From assembly GCF_905120345.1 (NCBI RefSeq), contig NZ_CAJHOA010000007.1, positions 62,001-126,000 on the forward strand: a DNA stretch of 64,000 nt. The letters run 5' to 3'. Origin of the DNA: Denitrificimonas caeni (lineage in GTDB: Bacteria > Pseudomonadota > Gammaproteobacteria > Pseudomonadales > Pseudomonadaceae). The translations under genes were made by a program, and so were the position numbers. Positions 8,381-17,995 of this stretch are shown here, one piece after another. The stretch's first letter is position 1; each line of letters starts with the position of its first letter. Below the pieces are notes generated by a model. That model was given only the letters and a program-made list of their open reading frames with translations. It made no database searches and had not been told where the DNA came from.

Positions 8381-11086
8381 TTATTCTGCTTTAGGAGTGC
8401 GCTGACCGCCCAGCAAGCCACCACCCAGTAGGCCGCCTAGCAAGCCGTTGTTAGCCGCGCCGGTCTGCCCAGCCGCGGTACCACCGGTTAATCCACCCAG
8501 CAAACCACCTTCGCCACCGACCAAACCACCGGTTAACCCAACGACTAAGCCATTAACAGTGCCCACTACTGGCGTAAGCACACCATTTTGACCCAGTAAA
8601 CCATTAGTTAATTGACCGACTGGTGCTAACGGACCACCCGCACCCGTCAAACCATCCACCAAGCCTGTGACGGGGGCAAGTACACCCACCTGTGGATCAA
8701 CTAAACCATTGACTAAACCACCAACAGGCGCCAAAGCTGTACCATTCACTAATGTGCCCACTGTACCTTGAACATGAGTGATAGTGCCGTCTACAGATCC
8801 TTCGCCACCACCCAGTAGGCCACCTTGACCACCGGTCAAACCGCCGAGTAAGCCACCTTCACCACCAGTCAAACCGCCGAGCAAGCCACCTTCGCCACCA
8901 GTCAAACCGCCCAGTAGACCGCCTTCACCACCGGTTAAACCACCGAGCAAGCCACCTTCGCCACCCGCTAAACCGCCTGTTAGGCCGCCGACCAAGCCAT
9001 TAACAGTGCCCACTACTGGCGTAAGCACACCATTTTGACCCAGTAAACCATTAGTTAATTGACCGACTGGTGCTAACGGACCACCCGCACCCGTCAAACC
9101 ATCCACCAAGCCTGTGACGGGGGCAAGGACACCCACCTGTGGATCAACTAAGCCATTGACTAAACCACCAACAGGCGCCAAAGCAGTACCATTCACTAAT
9201 GTGCTCACGGTCCCTTGAACATGAGTGATAGTGCCGTCTACAGATCCTTCGCCACCACCCAGTAGGCCACCTTGACCGCCGGTTAAACCGCCGAGTAAGC
9301 CACCTTCACCGCCGGTCAAACCGCCGAGCAAGCCGCCTTCACCACCGGTTAAACCGCCCAATAGTCCACCGTTACCACCAGTCAAACCACCGAGCAATCC
9401 ACCTTCGCCACCGACTAAGCCACCCGTTAGGCCGCCCAACAGGCCATTAACAGTACCCACTACTGGAGTAAGTACGCCTTCTTGGCCTAACAAACCATCA
9501 GTCAGCTGACCCACTGGCGCTAATGGACCACCCGCACCCGTTAGACCTTCAACCAAACCTGTTACCGGCGCAAGAACTCCGCTCTGCGGATCCACTAAGC
9601 CATTGACCAAACCACCGACAGGTGCCAAAGCGGTACCATTCACTAATGTGCCCACGGTCCCTTGAACATGAGTGATGGTGCCGTCTTCCGAGCCTTCACC
9701 ACCCAATAGACCGCCACCGGTTAAACCACCCAGCAAGCCACCTTGGCCGCCAGTTAAGCCGCCAAGCAAACCACCTTCGCCACCAACTAAACCGCCCAAC
9801 AAGCCGCTTTCACCACCGGTTAAGCCACCCAGCAGTCCACCTTCGCCGCCTACCAGTCCGCCAAGCAAGCCACTTTCTGGGCCAACTAGACCAACCAAAA
9901 GAGTATTGGTCACATTCACTACAGGAGCAATTAAGCCTTGCTCGCCGATCAACCCATTCGTTAATTGACCCACGGGTTGAAGCGCACCACCATGACCGGT
10001 TAAGCCATCAACTAGACTCGTCACAGGCTGTAAAAAACCATCTTTAGGATCAACGAGACCATTCACTAAGCCGCCGACTGGTTCTAAAATCGTACCGCCA
10101 ACCAATGCTCCAACAGTACCTTGCACCTCATTAATGGTTCCAGTACCAAGCTCACCGCCAGCTAATCCTGTAGTGACGCCAGCAACCAATGAATTAACAC
10201 CACCCACAACAGCACCAACACCATCAGTCACCGGTGCTAAACCAAGTTCACCTACCACTTGATTAACCAAGCCTACAACCGGTCGCAATGCACCGTCATC
10301 ACCAAGCAACGCACCCGTTAACTCGCCAACAGGTCTTAAAACACCTGACTCACCGGTTACACCATCAAGTAATCCACTAACAGGTGATAATAAACCTGTT
10401 GCTGGATCAATAAGGGTGCCTACCAACTCGCTAACTGGCGCCAGTCCGCCCTCAGTACCCGTTATCGCACTAACGGTTCCTTGTAGGTCAGTCACCGTAC
10501 CTGTTCCTACTTCACCGCCCACTAAGACGCCATTCAAAAGACCAGTGACAGGGGCTATCGCGCCACCAGAACCCAGCAATCCGTTCAATAAACCGCCAAC
10601 AGGAGCAAGCGTACCTTGCTGTCCTGTCAGGCTGTCAACAAGACCGGTAACTGGGGCCAAAAGCCCAGTCGAAGGATCAACGACATTGTTAATAAGGTCA
10701 GCACCTGGCTGCAAAATAGTATTACCAGCAACATGACCTACAGTTTCTTGAACCGCACTGACTACACCACTGCTAGCACCAATACTGCCGCCCGTACTAC
10801 CTGTAGCGCCGCCAACAGATCCAGTACCAGTACCGCCGCCACCAACACTTCCGGTACCAGTGCCAGCCCCAGTCCCAGTGCCGCCCGTAACACCACCAAT
10901 ACCGCCAGTAGCATCATTAGTGCCGCCAGTACTAGGATTGTTTGGTAAGACAGGATTGCTGGGTAGCGATGGCCCGCCTGACATATAGTATTTTTTGCCT
11001 GATCCGCTGCAACCAGCAGCAATAGACAAAGACACCACTAGTGCCAGCGCTGTTAAGCTATGCACTACTTTCTTTTGCGTTTTCAT
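8381..11086 (-). CDS. Large repetitive Gly/Leu-rich lipoprotein (bacterial collagen-like / Collagen_mid-type)
   Basis: 901 residues. A lipoprotein signal ends in SIAAG-C26. A Gly/Thr-rich linker (about 35-110) is followed by long repeats. The large module contains LAPVGGLVNGLVDP, LAPVTGLVDGLTG, LAPVGQLTNGLLG and LTPVVGTVNGL blocks. It is interspersed with an 11-residue unit (GGEGGLLGGLT) in arrays of up to about five copies. Such proteins are often labelled collagen-like in databases, but glycine spacing here is not Gly-X-Y. A cell-surface or matrix role next to the Tad pilus is likely; no enzyme motif is visible. It is followed by the TpsB-type transporter gene. Confidence 0.8.
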   Translation of the reverse strand: MKTQKKVVHSLTALALVVSLSIAAGCSGSGKKYYMSGGPSLPSNPVLPNNPSTGGTNDATGGIGGVTGGTGTGAGTGTGSVGGGGTGTGSVGGATGSTGGSIGASSGVVSAVQETVGHVAGNTILQPGADLINNVVDPSTGLLAPVTGLVDSLTGQQGTLAPVGGLLNGLLGSGGAIAPVTGLLNGVLVGGEVGTGTVTDLQGTVSAITGTEGGLAPVSELVGTLIDPATGLLSPVSGLLDGVTGESGVLRPVGELTGALLGDDGALRPVVGLVNQVVGELGLAPVTDGVGAVVGGVNSLVAGVTTGLAGGELGTGTINEVQGTVGALVGGTILEPVGGLVNGLVDPKDGFLQPVTSLVDGLTGHGGALQPVGQLTNGLIGEQGLIAPVVNVTNTLLVGLVGPESGLLGGLVGGEGGLLGGLTGGESGLLGGLVGGEGGLLGGLTGGQGGLLGGLTGGGLLGGEGSEDGTITHVQGTVGTLVNGTALAPVGGLVNGLVDPQSGVLAPVTGLVEGLTGAGGPLAPVGQLTDGLLGQEGVLTPVVGTVNGLLGGLTGGLVGGEGGLLGGLTGGNGGLLGGLTGGEGGLLGGLTGGEGGLLGGLTGGQGGLLGGGEGSVDGTITHVQGTVSTLVNGTALAPVGGLVNGLVDPQVGVLAPVTGLVDGLTGAGGPLAPVGQLTNGLLGQNGVLTPVVGTVNGLVGGLTGGLAGGEGGLLGGLTGGEGGLLGGLTGGEGGLLGGLTGGEGGLLGGLTGGQGGLLGGGEGSVDGTITHVQGTVGTLVNGTALAPVGGLVNGLVDPQVGVLAPVTGLVDGLTGAGGPLAPVGQLTNGLLGQNGVLTPVVGTVNGLVVGLTGGLVGGEGGLLGGLTGGTAAGQTGAANNGLLGGLLGGGLLGGQRTPKAE
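8500..9900. repeat. Nested tandem repeats: 447-bp modules containing 33-bp minisatellite arrays
   Basis: The same segment (CCCACTACTGG and what follows) recurs at 8561, 9008 and 9455, giving an exact 447-bp (149-codon) period. The first two copies are nearly identical over about 230 bp. Within each module lie 33-bp units coding GGEGGLLGGLT, in arrays at about 8810-8980, 9250-9420 and 9710-9890. All unit lengths are multiples of three, so copy-number change keeps the frame. Confidence 0.9.
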
Positions 11087-11364
11087 GATCTAGATATCCC
11101 TTAGAGCAGTGATATTAATTTTGTGTTCAGGTACTTTCTTTTCTTACTGGTTATTATATTTAATAGAAGTAAAAAAAAATTCACAACGCTCTAATTAGTA
11201 CTAGGCTTTACTTTATAAAAATATTCACAGGGTATTAGCTTTAGATTAAAGCATACTAAAGGATGAGAATATACGAACAAACTACATACAAGTATATATA
11301 GTTCAAAATCACTAAATAAGCTAAAATACTAGATTCTTTAGTATCTCATGGAAAGGTTTACTTA

Positions 11365-11796
11365 ATGCCTATAAGCACTAAAAGACAAGAAGGAGCAGCA
11401 AGCATCGAGTTTGTGATTGTTTTTGTTCTTTTTTTTATGCTGTTTTACGGCATGGTAACTCTAGCCTTTCCACTGCTGTTAAGCGCCACCTATGAAGAGC
11501 TGTCCGCAGAAGCTCTGCGTGAAGCTATAACATTTCACCCTTATGAAGACACTCCAAACCTTGAAGAAACAGTAAATAGCGCAGTCAATGCAGTTATTGA
11601 AAATAGCTGGCTACCGAGTCAGTGGGCTCAACATTGTAAAGAATCTGATAGCTTTATAAAAATAAACGGTCCTGTTTGGAGTGTATGCATCAGTCATAAT
11701 AATCCATCGAGCATACTGCCAAAAATATCATTGCTTGGTTTTGATATAGTCAATTTACCCGCTGAAATACGCGGCGAAGCTATTATATCTTTTTAA
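11365..11796 (+). CDS. TadE/TadF-like minor pseudopilin
   Basis: 143 residues. The N-terminus is RQEGAASIEFVIVFVLFFMLFYGMV: a short basic leader, the TadE-type G-A-A-S-I-E-F processing region and one long hydrophobic helix. The rest is a small periplasmic domain. TadE/F pseudopilins are cut by the Tad prepilin peptidase and help assemble Flp pili. First of three plus-strand genes (E/F, G, E/F), with a GGAAAGG ribosome site. Confidence 0.85.
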   Translation: MPISTKRQEGAASIEFVIVFVLFFMLFYGMVTLAFPLLLSATYEELSAEALREAITFHPYEDTPNLEETVNSAVNAVIENSWLPSQWAQHCKESDSFIKINGPVWSVCISHNNPSSILPKISLLGFDIVNLPAEIRGEAIISF

Positions 11797-11833
11797 ATGT
11801 TTATATATCTGCAAACAAGGACAGGTGATCATT

Positions 11834-14095
11834 ATGAGGCTTTCTTTAAGCTCTAGCAGACAAAGTCAGCACGGTGCCTTTAGCATTATGGCCGCGGCAA
11901 CATTACTGATGTCTCTACTTTTCCTTGTTCTCGTCCTTGATAGTGGCCGGCTTTATCTAGAGCAGCGTCACTTACAAAAAATAGCAGATACTGCAGCACT
12001 AGAAACTATAGCGAAAGTAACCAACGGCAATTGCTCCAGTGATGACATCAGTGTTGTGCAAGGATATGCTAAAGACAATGCCAATCGCTATGGTTCTAGT
12101 GGCGAAACACCTCTTGTCCAATGCGTAACAGTTTCCAGTATCAATGGTTTACGACAAGCACAGCTGGATAGTGCAAATGGTCGCGCTGTAAAAGTCACCA
12201 CAGCCAAAACTGTTCCAGCAAGCTTGGTGATCAAGGCACAAAGCCTCGTCGGCAACATTCCCTCTACAATTAGATTACAGGCCACTGCTGTTGCAGAACG
12301 CGGAGAGCCAACGGCGAGCTTTACTGTTGGCTCGCAACTTTTGCGCCTAGAAAATAGCAAGCTGCTTGGGCAACTGCTAAAAGCTGTCGGAGTCAATCCT
12401 GAGCGCCTGACTGTTCTAGATGCTGATGGCTTAGCCAATGCAACCATCACGCCTGCCGGGTTACTCAAAGCATTGGGTGTTAACCTAGGTATTCATGAAC
12501 TTAAAGCATTAACTCCGCAAGGCTTGATAGACCTCGTTGACACTAAAGTCGGGTTGCTGGGTATTGATGAGATTCTAAAAGTATCAGCAGAGGTTGTTAG
12601 CGACTCAATACTTCGTGCCGATCTAGACATACTTCGTCAAGAAATTCTGGCAGCGCCCTTATTGAAAGATATAAATATCAACTTATTTGGTGATGAAAAT
12701 AGCGCTGGACTAGTGAGCCTTATGTCAAGCACTGATGGATCATTAGGATCGGCTCTTGATGCAAGCATTAACCTTGGTGATCTTATTTCAACGTCTATAT
12801 TGCTTGGTGTCCACGAGACAGGGCAAGGCTTATTGATACCGGGATTAAATTTACTCGGACAAACAGTTGAATTAGGTATCGTTGAGCCACCCTCAATCGG
12901 GGTCGGCCCGGTTGGTACTCAGGCTTACAATGCACAAGTTAGGCTCTACCTTGGCGTAGATACAAGCAATCTTCTAGGTGGTGCACTGAAGTGGCTCACT
13001 GAAACAATACTTGGTACTCGTATTAATCTACCCATCTGGATTGATCTAGTCTCTGGGCATGGTACTTTAGAAAAAATAAGCTGTAACGTTCAGCCACCCT
13101 CTGTAGATATTGCAGTCGAATCAAAAATTTTAAATGTGTGTATTGGTAAGCTGCCGGATGAATTAAAATGGTCTGGTTCAGCAAGTTGCGAATCCAATCT
13201 GCAAAATGATGAACTTATTAAACTACTACATATTCCTATTCTTAGTGGTAAAACACATATTCCTGCATTACAACACGATGTCCTACTGACCGACATGCTT
13301 GCCGGAAGCATGGAATCAACATCACCCAATAAATTAGCTCTGGGTAATACTGTTGAAGGTGTAGTCAGCGGACTACTTGATCTGCTCAGCGGATTATTTC
13401 GTCGACCTGATGCTGTGAACAATTCTAATCTAGACTACAGCCAAGCAGGACAAGATAGGTTGATAGAAAGCCTTGCAATACAGTACCTAGAAGAAACCGC
13501 ATTGCCAGGCGGGTTATATCATATTGAAAACGTGACTAATTTAATATTATATGGTGAAAGTGAAAATGATATTAACGGTCAAAAAGTCATCCCCCCTTTA
13601 GTAGATCACGATTGGTTTATACCCAACAGCATACCTCGATCCTGCCTATTAACCACATGTCCAACCAGTATGTGGAAAGATGGGACATTTACAGAAGCCT
13701 TTAAAGCTTATAGTGAGCCACATGGTCTTCTGAATTTGTTATTACCCTCTCAACGTGGCGGCTACCGTTTTTGTGGTAATTTAATAGATGCTCTTGTTGA
13801 TTGGAACCCATGCGTTAAACATAACTTAACTAAGCTTTTACAAGAAAAGCCAGGTGGCATAAATATGAGCAGTAGTATTGATGGTGATAGTATTGCGAGC
13901 TCTAGTAGTACTGTAAAGTGCAGCGGTATTTTGTGCATATTACTAAAGCCCGTTATCCTGCTTCTTAAACCTATCCTTAATGGTGTTGGTGGTTTACTTA
14001 ACACTATTCTTAATGATGTCTTAGGCATTGAACTTGGTCGCACCGATGTTACTGTCAGTTCAATTAACTGTAATAACCCTGTGTTAGTGAGGTAA
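11834..14095 (+). CDS. tadG: TadG-like pilus-associated protein
   Basis: 753 residues from the ATG at 11834, preferred over a GTG at 11825 because AAGGACAGG lies 8 bp upstream of it. The N-terminus has the TadG/TadE_N pattern (QHGAFSIMAAATLLMSLLFLVLVLDSGRLY), followed by LEQRHLQKIADTAALE, which is typical of TadG-like proteins. The remainder is a long exported region with Leu/Gly-rich segments and about a dozen Cys. TadG anchors or retains the pilus in Tad systems. It is directly followed by a second TadE/F gene. Confidence 0.85.
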   Translation: MRLSLSSSRQSQHGAFSIMAAATLLMSLLFLVLVLDSGRLYLEQRHLQKIADTAALETIAKVTNGNCSSDDISVVQGYAKDNANRYGSSGETPLVQCVTVSSINGLRQAQLDSANGRAVKVTTAKTVPASLVIKAQSLVGNIPSTIRLQATAVAERGEPTASFTVGSQLLRLENSKLLGQLLKAVGVNPERLTVLDADGLANATITPAGLLKALGVNLGIHELKALTPQGLIDLVDTKVGLLGIDEILKVSAEVVSDSILRADLDILRQEILAAPLLKDININLFGDENSAGLVSLMSSTDGSLGSALDASINLGDLISTSILLGVHETGQGLLIPGLNLLGQTVELGIVEPPSIGVGPVGTQAYNAQVRLYLGVDTSNLLGGALKWLTETILGTRINLPIWIDLVSGHGTLEKISCNVQPPSVDIAVESKILNVCIGKLPDELKWSGSASCESNLQNDELIKLLHIPILSGKTHIPALQHDVLLTDMLAGSMESTSPNKLALGNTVEGVVSGLLDLLSGLFRRPDAVNNSNLDYSQAGQDRLIESLAIQYLEETALPGGLYHIENVTNLILYGESENDINGQKVIPPLVDHDWFIPNSIPRSCLLTTCPTSMWKDGTFTEAFKAYSEPHGLLNLLLPSQRGGYRFCGNLIDALVDWNPCVKHNLTKLLQEKPGGINMSSSIDGDSIASSSSTVKCSGILCILLKPVILLLKPILNGVGGLLNTILNDVLGIELGRTDVTVSSINCNNPVLVR

Positions 14096-14161
14096 TCTCT
14101 CTTGTTCGGAAACTTAACTCAACAAGCAGGACGCTTGTCCAAAGGGAGAAGTGCAGCAACA

Positions 14162-14674
14162 ATGAAAAAACAACAGGGCGCTATTGCTATAGAATTTGCA
14201 GTGCTTTTTGTGGTGTTCTTTGTGACATTGTATGCAATTATTGCCTATAGCATTCCACTATTACTGACCTTAACCTTTAAACAGCTAAGCAGCGATGCGG
14301 GACGGGCGGCAATTAAAGTTGACCCAAGCCTCGCTGATGATGAATATGCTCGAGTGATCAGTGCGGAAGTCGCGCGGGTTATCAACGCCAGCTGGCTTCC
14401 TAGCGATTGGAGGACAGGCTGCACAGAGGCTAAAGGTACAGCAAGTTTGCCTTGGGAAAAATTATCAGGCAGTTTAGGATCAACATCCTATGGTTTTCTC
14501 GCTAAAGAAATGTTAGATGAAAAATCTAATAATTATCGATATGTGTTGCAGATTTGTTTAGAACGAAAAAGAGAAATTATTCCAACGCTTAATATTATGG
14601 GGATACAGGTTCCGAACTTACCTAAAGAAAACGGAGAAGTCGTTATAAGAAGTTATACCACTGTTAGACTATAA
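14162..14674 (+). CDS. Second TadE/TadF-like minor pseudopilin
   Basis: 170 residues from the ATG at 14162 (AGGGAG upstream; an in-frame TTG at 14102 is less likely). It starts KKQQGAIAIEFAVLFVVFFVTLYAIIAY, a processing site plus hydrophobic helix, and ends in a small periplasmic domain. It resembles the 11365-11796 product in overall plan: both contain an N(A/S)SWLPS(Q/D)W motif near residues 85-105 and end in a P(A/N)-x-x-GE-x-I-type segment, so the two are probably paralogous E/F partners. Confidence 0.85.
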   Translation: MKKQQGAIAIEFAVLFVVFFVTLYAIIAYSIPLLLTLTFKQLSSDAGRAAIKVDPSLADDEYARVISAEVARVINASWLPSDWRTGCTEAKGTASLPWEKLSGSLGSTSYGFLAKEMLDEKSNNYRYVLQICLERKREIIPTLNIMGIQVPNLPKENGEVVIRSYTTVRL

Positions 14675-14702
14675 TTAATAACTCGATTACTAAAGCACCC
14701 AC

Positions 14703-14753
14703 ACTAACAACTCTCATATTTATTAACACTCTAAATAATTAAAAGTTGTTAGT
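14703..14753. terminator. Possible terminator hairpin between convergent genes
   Basis: ACTAACAACT at 14703-14712 and AGTTGTTAGT at 14744-14753 form a 10-bp stem with an AT-rich loop. It lies between the pseudopilin gene (plus) and the response regulator (minus), overlapping the latter's stop codon. The long loop makes terminator function uncertain. Confidence 0.35.
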
Positions 14754-15486
14754 TTGAAGTGAAACCAGCGCCCAATGCGATAGCCAGCTTAGTTCGGCTT
14801 GGCATACTTGTTGCCTTAAGCACTTGGGAGACATAAAGTTTAACTGTATTTTCAGAAATACCCAGTTCACATGCAATCTGATAATTAGTCATGCCCTTTG
14901 CGATAAGCAGTGCGACTTCGACCTGCCGCGGTGATAATAACGATAACCCAAGCAGTTGCGACTGTTGCTCAGCAAGCTCTTGACTGCCTGAGGTCGTATC
15001 ATTTTTATCAGTATTCCACTTATCAACACCTGCCTGTAATTCCTGAAGGGTTGAAGTCATCTCTGACAACCTTTCAGTAATCAATTGCGCACTCAATACT
15101 TTACGTTGACTAGCAAGGTTTAACTGTAATTTCTTTACGCCTTCAAGTAACAAATTAAGATCTAGCGGTTTAGAGTAATAATCAGAAATTCCGGCACGAA
15201 GCGCTGCCACTATATCTTCTTTATCGGCATCACCAGTAAATAAGACACTGCCAAGAATACGCTCCTTGCGTTTCGATCTATTGAGCATTTCAATCAGCTG
15301 AATTCCATTTATCTCTGGCATTCTATAGTCACTAAGAACAATAATGATATTCTCATCTTCGTGAAAAAGTCTTATCGCCTCGCTTGAGCTTGTGCAGCCA
15401 ATACAGGACAATCCAGCATTATCAAAAAATTCAACAAGCTCTTCAATAATAAAAGGCTCATCATCTACAATTAATATTTTATCCAT
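14749..15486 (-). CDS. PprB-like LuxR-family response regulator
   Basis: 245 residues. The receiver domain (1-120) has the acidic pair D8/D9, phospho-acceptor D53 in LSDYRMP, the FTGD Thr and the YYSKPL Lys. A helical linker (about 120-180) leads to a LuxR HTH (about 182-240: LSPRQVEVALLIAKGMTNYQIA, then ENTVKLYVSQVLKA). In P. aeruginosa the PprB regulator sits in and controls the tad locus, so regulation of this pilus locus is the natural inference. No sensor kinase gene is present in the window. Confidence 0.8.
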   Translation of the reverse strand: MDKILIVDDEPFIIEELVEFFDNAGLSCIGCTSSSEAIRLFHEDENIIIVLSDYRMPEINGIQLIEMLNRSKRKERILGSVLFTGDADKEDIVAALRAGISDYYSKPLDLNLLLEGVKKLQLNLASQRKVLSAQLITERLSEMTSTLQELQAGVDKWNTDKNDTTSGSQELAEQQSQLLGLSLLSPRQVEVALLIAKGMTNYQIACELGISENTVKLYVSQVLKATSMPSRTKLAIALGAGFTSN

Positions 15487-15901
15487 ATTTAAAAAGCACC
15501 CCTTTAATAGATAATAAAATTATTAAGACAGAAAAATTTATATTGTATTTTCAATAGTTTTAGCCGTCTAAACGCTGTATTACTCTATGCTAATGAAAAG
15601 AATAAATCACACAGTAGATGAAACTGCATTACCAAGTATTGATCCCATGCAACAATAGCAAATTTAAGCTGTCTTTGCTTGTAGAAAATTGAAATAAACA
15701 ACGGAATCAAGCATCTACGCTTAGCTAATCAATAAAAATAGATTTAGCGCAACTCTACTATCGGCTTTACGAACACAACCTAAGGTGTAAGCAGATCAAT
15801 CCACTATCAACGCAATAGGTTGATAGATTTGCAAGTCATTGAAAATGATCCATAAATTCACTTAGGTTTGAGTCAATGATTATTACTCATCACACTGTAA
15901 T
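15487..15901. other. AT-rich intergenic region without a recognisable gene
   Basis: 415 bp between the response regulator and the DUF697-like gene. I found no convincing ORF, RNA gene or terminator. It must hold the promoter of the response regulator gene. Confidence 0.5.
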
Positions 15902-16387
15902 TTATTCATCGAGATGCACTAAAGCCTGATATTCGGATGCTTTTTTAGCAATGACGTAACACTCTTCAATGTGCGCTTGGCCAATCAAAAGTATTGCGCT
16001 AGCACTTAACGCTGCTGCTGCAGCTTGCCCAGCCAAAGGAATAAATTTTAAGGCTTGCTTAGCCGTTAGACGCACGCCCACTTTCTGTAACAGCATAAAT
16101 ACAACTTGCTTAGTCACCAGCTGACCTATCACTCGCGTACCCGTGGTTTTAATCACCCCATAAAGAAAGCTTTTAAACTGCGGATCTAGACGATTAATCT
16201 GTTCGGGCGTTAAGTTAAATTGACGGTTGATGGCGGGTAATAATTCAAGCAGCAGCGCCACATCGGCGGCGATATCGACGCCAGGTAGCGGTAGTAAAAC
16301 CAATCCACCAGAGGCTAATGCACGCTTTCTCACCATGTTTTTACAGCGTAAGCGTACCGCGTCTAATTCTTCTATAGATGTGAGCAA
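15902..16387 (-). CDS. Small DUF697/YcjF-like membrane-associated protein
   Basis: 161 residues, probably starting at a TTG with an AGAGG site upstream; no ATG lies near the N-terminus. Residues 25-50 (GGLVLLPLPGVDIAADVALLLELLPAINRQF) are characteristic of the helical DUF697 domain seen in YcjF and some GTPase-associated proteins, and a second hydrophobic stretch lies at about 115-140. Function is unknown. It is followed by ndh but with its own spacing. Confidence 0.6.
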   Translation of the reverse strand: MLTSIEELDAVRLRCKNMVRKRALASGGLVLLPLPGVDIAADVALLLELLPAINRQFNLTPEQINRLDPQFKSFLYGVIKTTGTRVIGQLVTKQVVFMLLQKVGVRLTAKQALKFIPLAGQAAAAALSASAILLIGQAHIEECYVIAKKASEYQALVHLDE

Positions 16388-16477
16388 AACAAACGACCTC
16401 TCTACCGACCCAGTGATCCTTCTTATCTAAACGACTGGCGCACCAGCCGTTAGATTGGCATATACCAAACGAGTGAC

Positions 16478-17776
16478 TTAATGCAGCTTCATTCGTGGAT
16501 GCGTACGCTTGCCAATACGGTCACTTAGCATGATTAATGCAGTACGAAATACACCATAGAGTACAACTTGATGCATGCGATATAAAGAAATGTAGAACAT
16601 GCGTGCCATCCAACCTTCAACGCTAACCGTGCGCATAAAGCCACCCATGATATTACCTACCGCACTGTATTGCGACAGTGACACCAGTGAGCCGTAATCC
16701 CGGTACTGATAGTTGGGCAGTGCTTTACCTTGTAATTTCAGCGCTAAGGTCTTACTTAAAAATCCAGCTTGCTGATGAGCAGACTGCGCACGTGGAGGCA
16801 CATTTTTATCGCTGCCTTCACTCATTGGACAGGCAGCACAATCACCTAAAGCAAAAATATTATCATCTAAGGTTGTTTGTAATGTCGTCCGCACCACCAG
16901 CTGATTAATGCGATTAGTCACCAAACCATCCAATTCGGTTAAAAACTTAGGTCCACGCACACCTGCTGCCCATACTTTTAAAGACGCCGGAATAAACCCA
17001 CCATCTTTGGTATGCATACCTTCAGCAGTAATTTCTTGCACCGCTGCAGAAAGCTTAACTTGCACACCCAGTTTAAGCAGTTGCTGATGCACTTCAGCAG
17101 CAATTTTCTCGGATAATGCTGGCAAAACACGTGGCCCTGCTTCAATAAGAGTAATGCACATATTTTCAGGCTGAATATTATCCAAGCCATAAGCAGATAA
17201 TTGCTGCGATGCATGACGTAATTCAGCAGCCAACTCAACCCCTGTCGCCCCAGCACCGACGATAGCAATATTGATCGTATTATTATCGTTCTCGTTAGCA
17301 TGCGCACTTAAATACTCACCCAGTAAACGCCGGTGAAAATTGAGAGCATGCTGCGGGCTATCTAAGAAAATACAGTGCTCAGCAGCACCCTTAGTACCGA
17401 AATCATTAGTTAAACTGCCCACGGCAACAACTAGGGTGTCATAGTTAAGACTACGTGCAGGTACCAACTGATGGCCTTTTTCATCCAAAGTAGCGCTCAG
17501 TTCGATAGTTTTAGCCTGGCGATCTATGCCAGAAAACTTACCAATTTGAAACTCAAAGTGATTCCATTTGGCTTGTGCAACATAATTTAGCTCATTATCG
17601 GTACTGTTCAATGAGCCGGTGGCCACCTCATGCAATAGCGGCTTCCAAATATGAGTTAGGTTGGCATCGACTAAGGTTATTTTAGCCTGCTTACGTTTAC
17701 CTAACGTACGCCCTAAACGTGTCGCCAATTCGAGTCCGCCGGCACCACCACCCACGACAACAATGCGATGTAACAT
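16478..17776 (-). CDS. ndh: Type II NADH dehydrogenase (NDH-2)
   Basis: 432 residues from the ATG at 17776. The N-terminal FAD motif VVVGGGAGGLELATRLG is followed by a second dinucleotide motif near 165 (IAIVGAGATGVELAAELRHA), the FALGDCAACP FAD-binding segment and a C-terminal amphipathic region (about 380-430) that attaches to the membrane. The enzyme passes electrons from NADH to quinone without proton pumping. Length fits Pseudomonas Ndh. It appears monocistronic. Confidence 0.92.
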   Translation of the reverse strand: MLHRIVVVGGGAGGLELATRLGRTLGKRKQAKITLVDANLTHIWKPLLHEVATGSLNSTDNELNYVAQAKWNHFEFQIGKFSGIDRQAKTIELSATLDEKGHQLVPARSLNYDTLVVAVGSLTNDFGTKGAAEHCIFLDSPQHALNFHRRLLGEYLSAHANENDNNTINIAIVGAGATGVELAAELRHASQQLSAYGLDNIQPENMCITLIEAGPRVLPALSEKIAAEVHQQLLKLGVQVKLSAAVQEITAEGMHTKDGGFIPASLKVWAAGVRGPKFLTELDGLVTNRINQLVVRTTLQTTLDDNIFALGDCAACPMSEGSDKNVPPRAQSAHQQAGFLSKTLALKLQGKALPNYQYRDYGSLVSLSQYSAVGNIMGGFMRTVSVEGWMARMFYISLYRMHQVVLYGVFRTALIMLSDRIGKRTHPRMKLH

Positions 17777-17995
17777 GCTGTTCAGCCTATAAAGCAAAAA
17801 ATAATTGCATCTACTATACGATGAAAGTCGCAGACAAAGCAGTGTTCTTTATGGCCCACACTAAAGCAGCACAAACACCGTCCTCCCTATACCTTGGACA
17901 GCATTGTGCTATAGAAGCCAGTCAGGGGATGACAGCAACCACTAAGTGCAGCGGTAACACCACTCACTTTTATTGTCGAGTTTCCACGGCGGTAT

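Noticed and set aside
8810-9420. 33-bp repeats as a CRISPR array
   Set aside because: Units are directly adjacent with no unique spacers, are translated in frame and lie within a coding gene; no cas gene is present.
9672-9968. Proline-rich ORF on the plus strand opposite the repeat lipoprotein
   Set aside because: It is the antisense of the GGL-repeat codons; its periodic Pro-Pro-Ser-Lys pattern is a by-product of the repeats and there is no start signal.
8381-11086. True collagen triple helix in the repeat lipoprotein
   Set aside because: Glycine does not recur every third residue; the 11-residue unit breaks the Gly-X-Y register.
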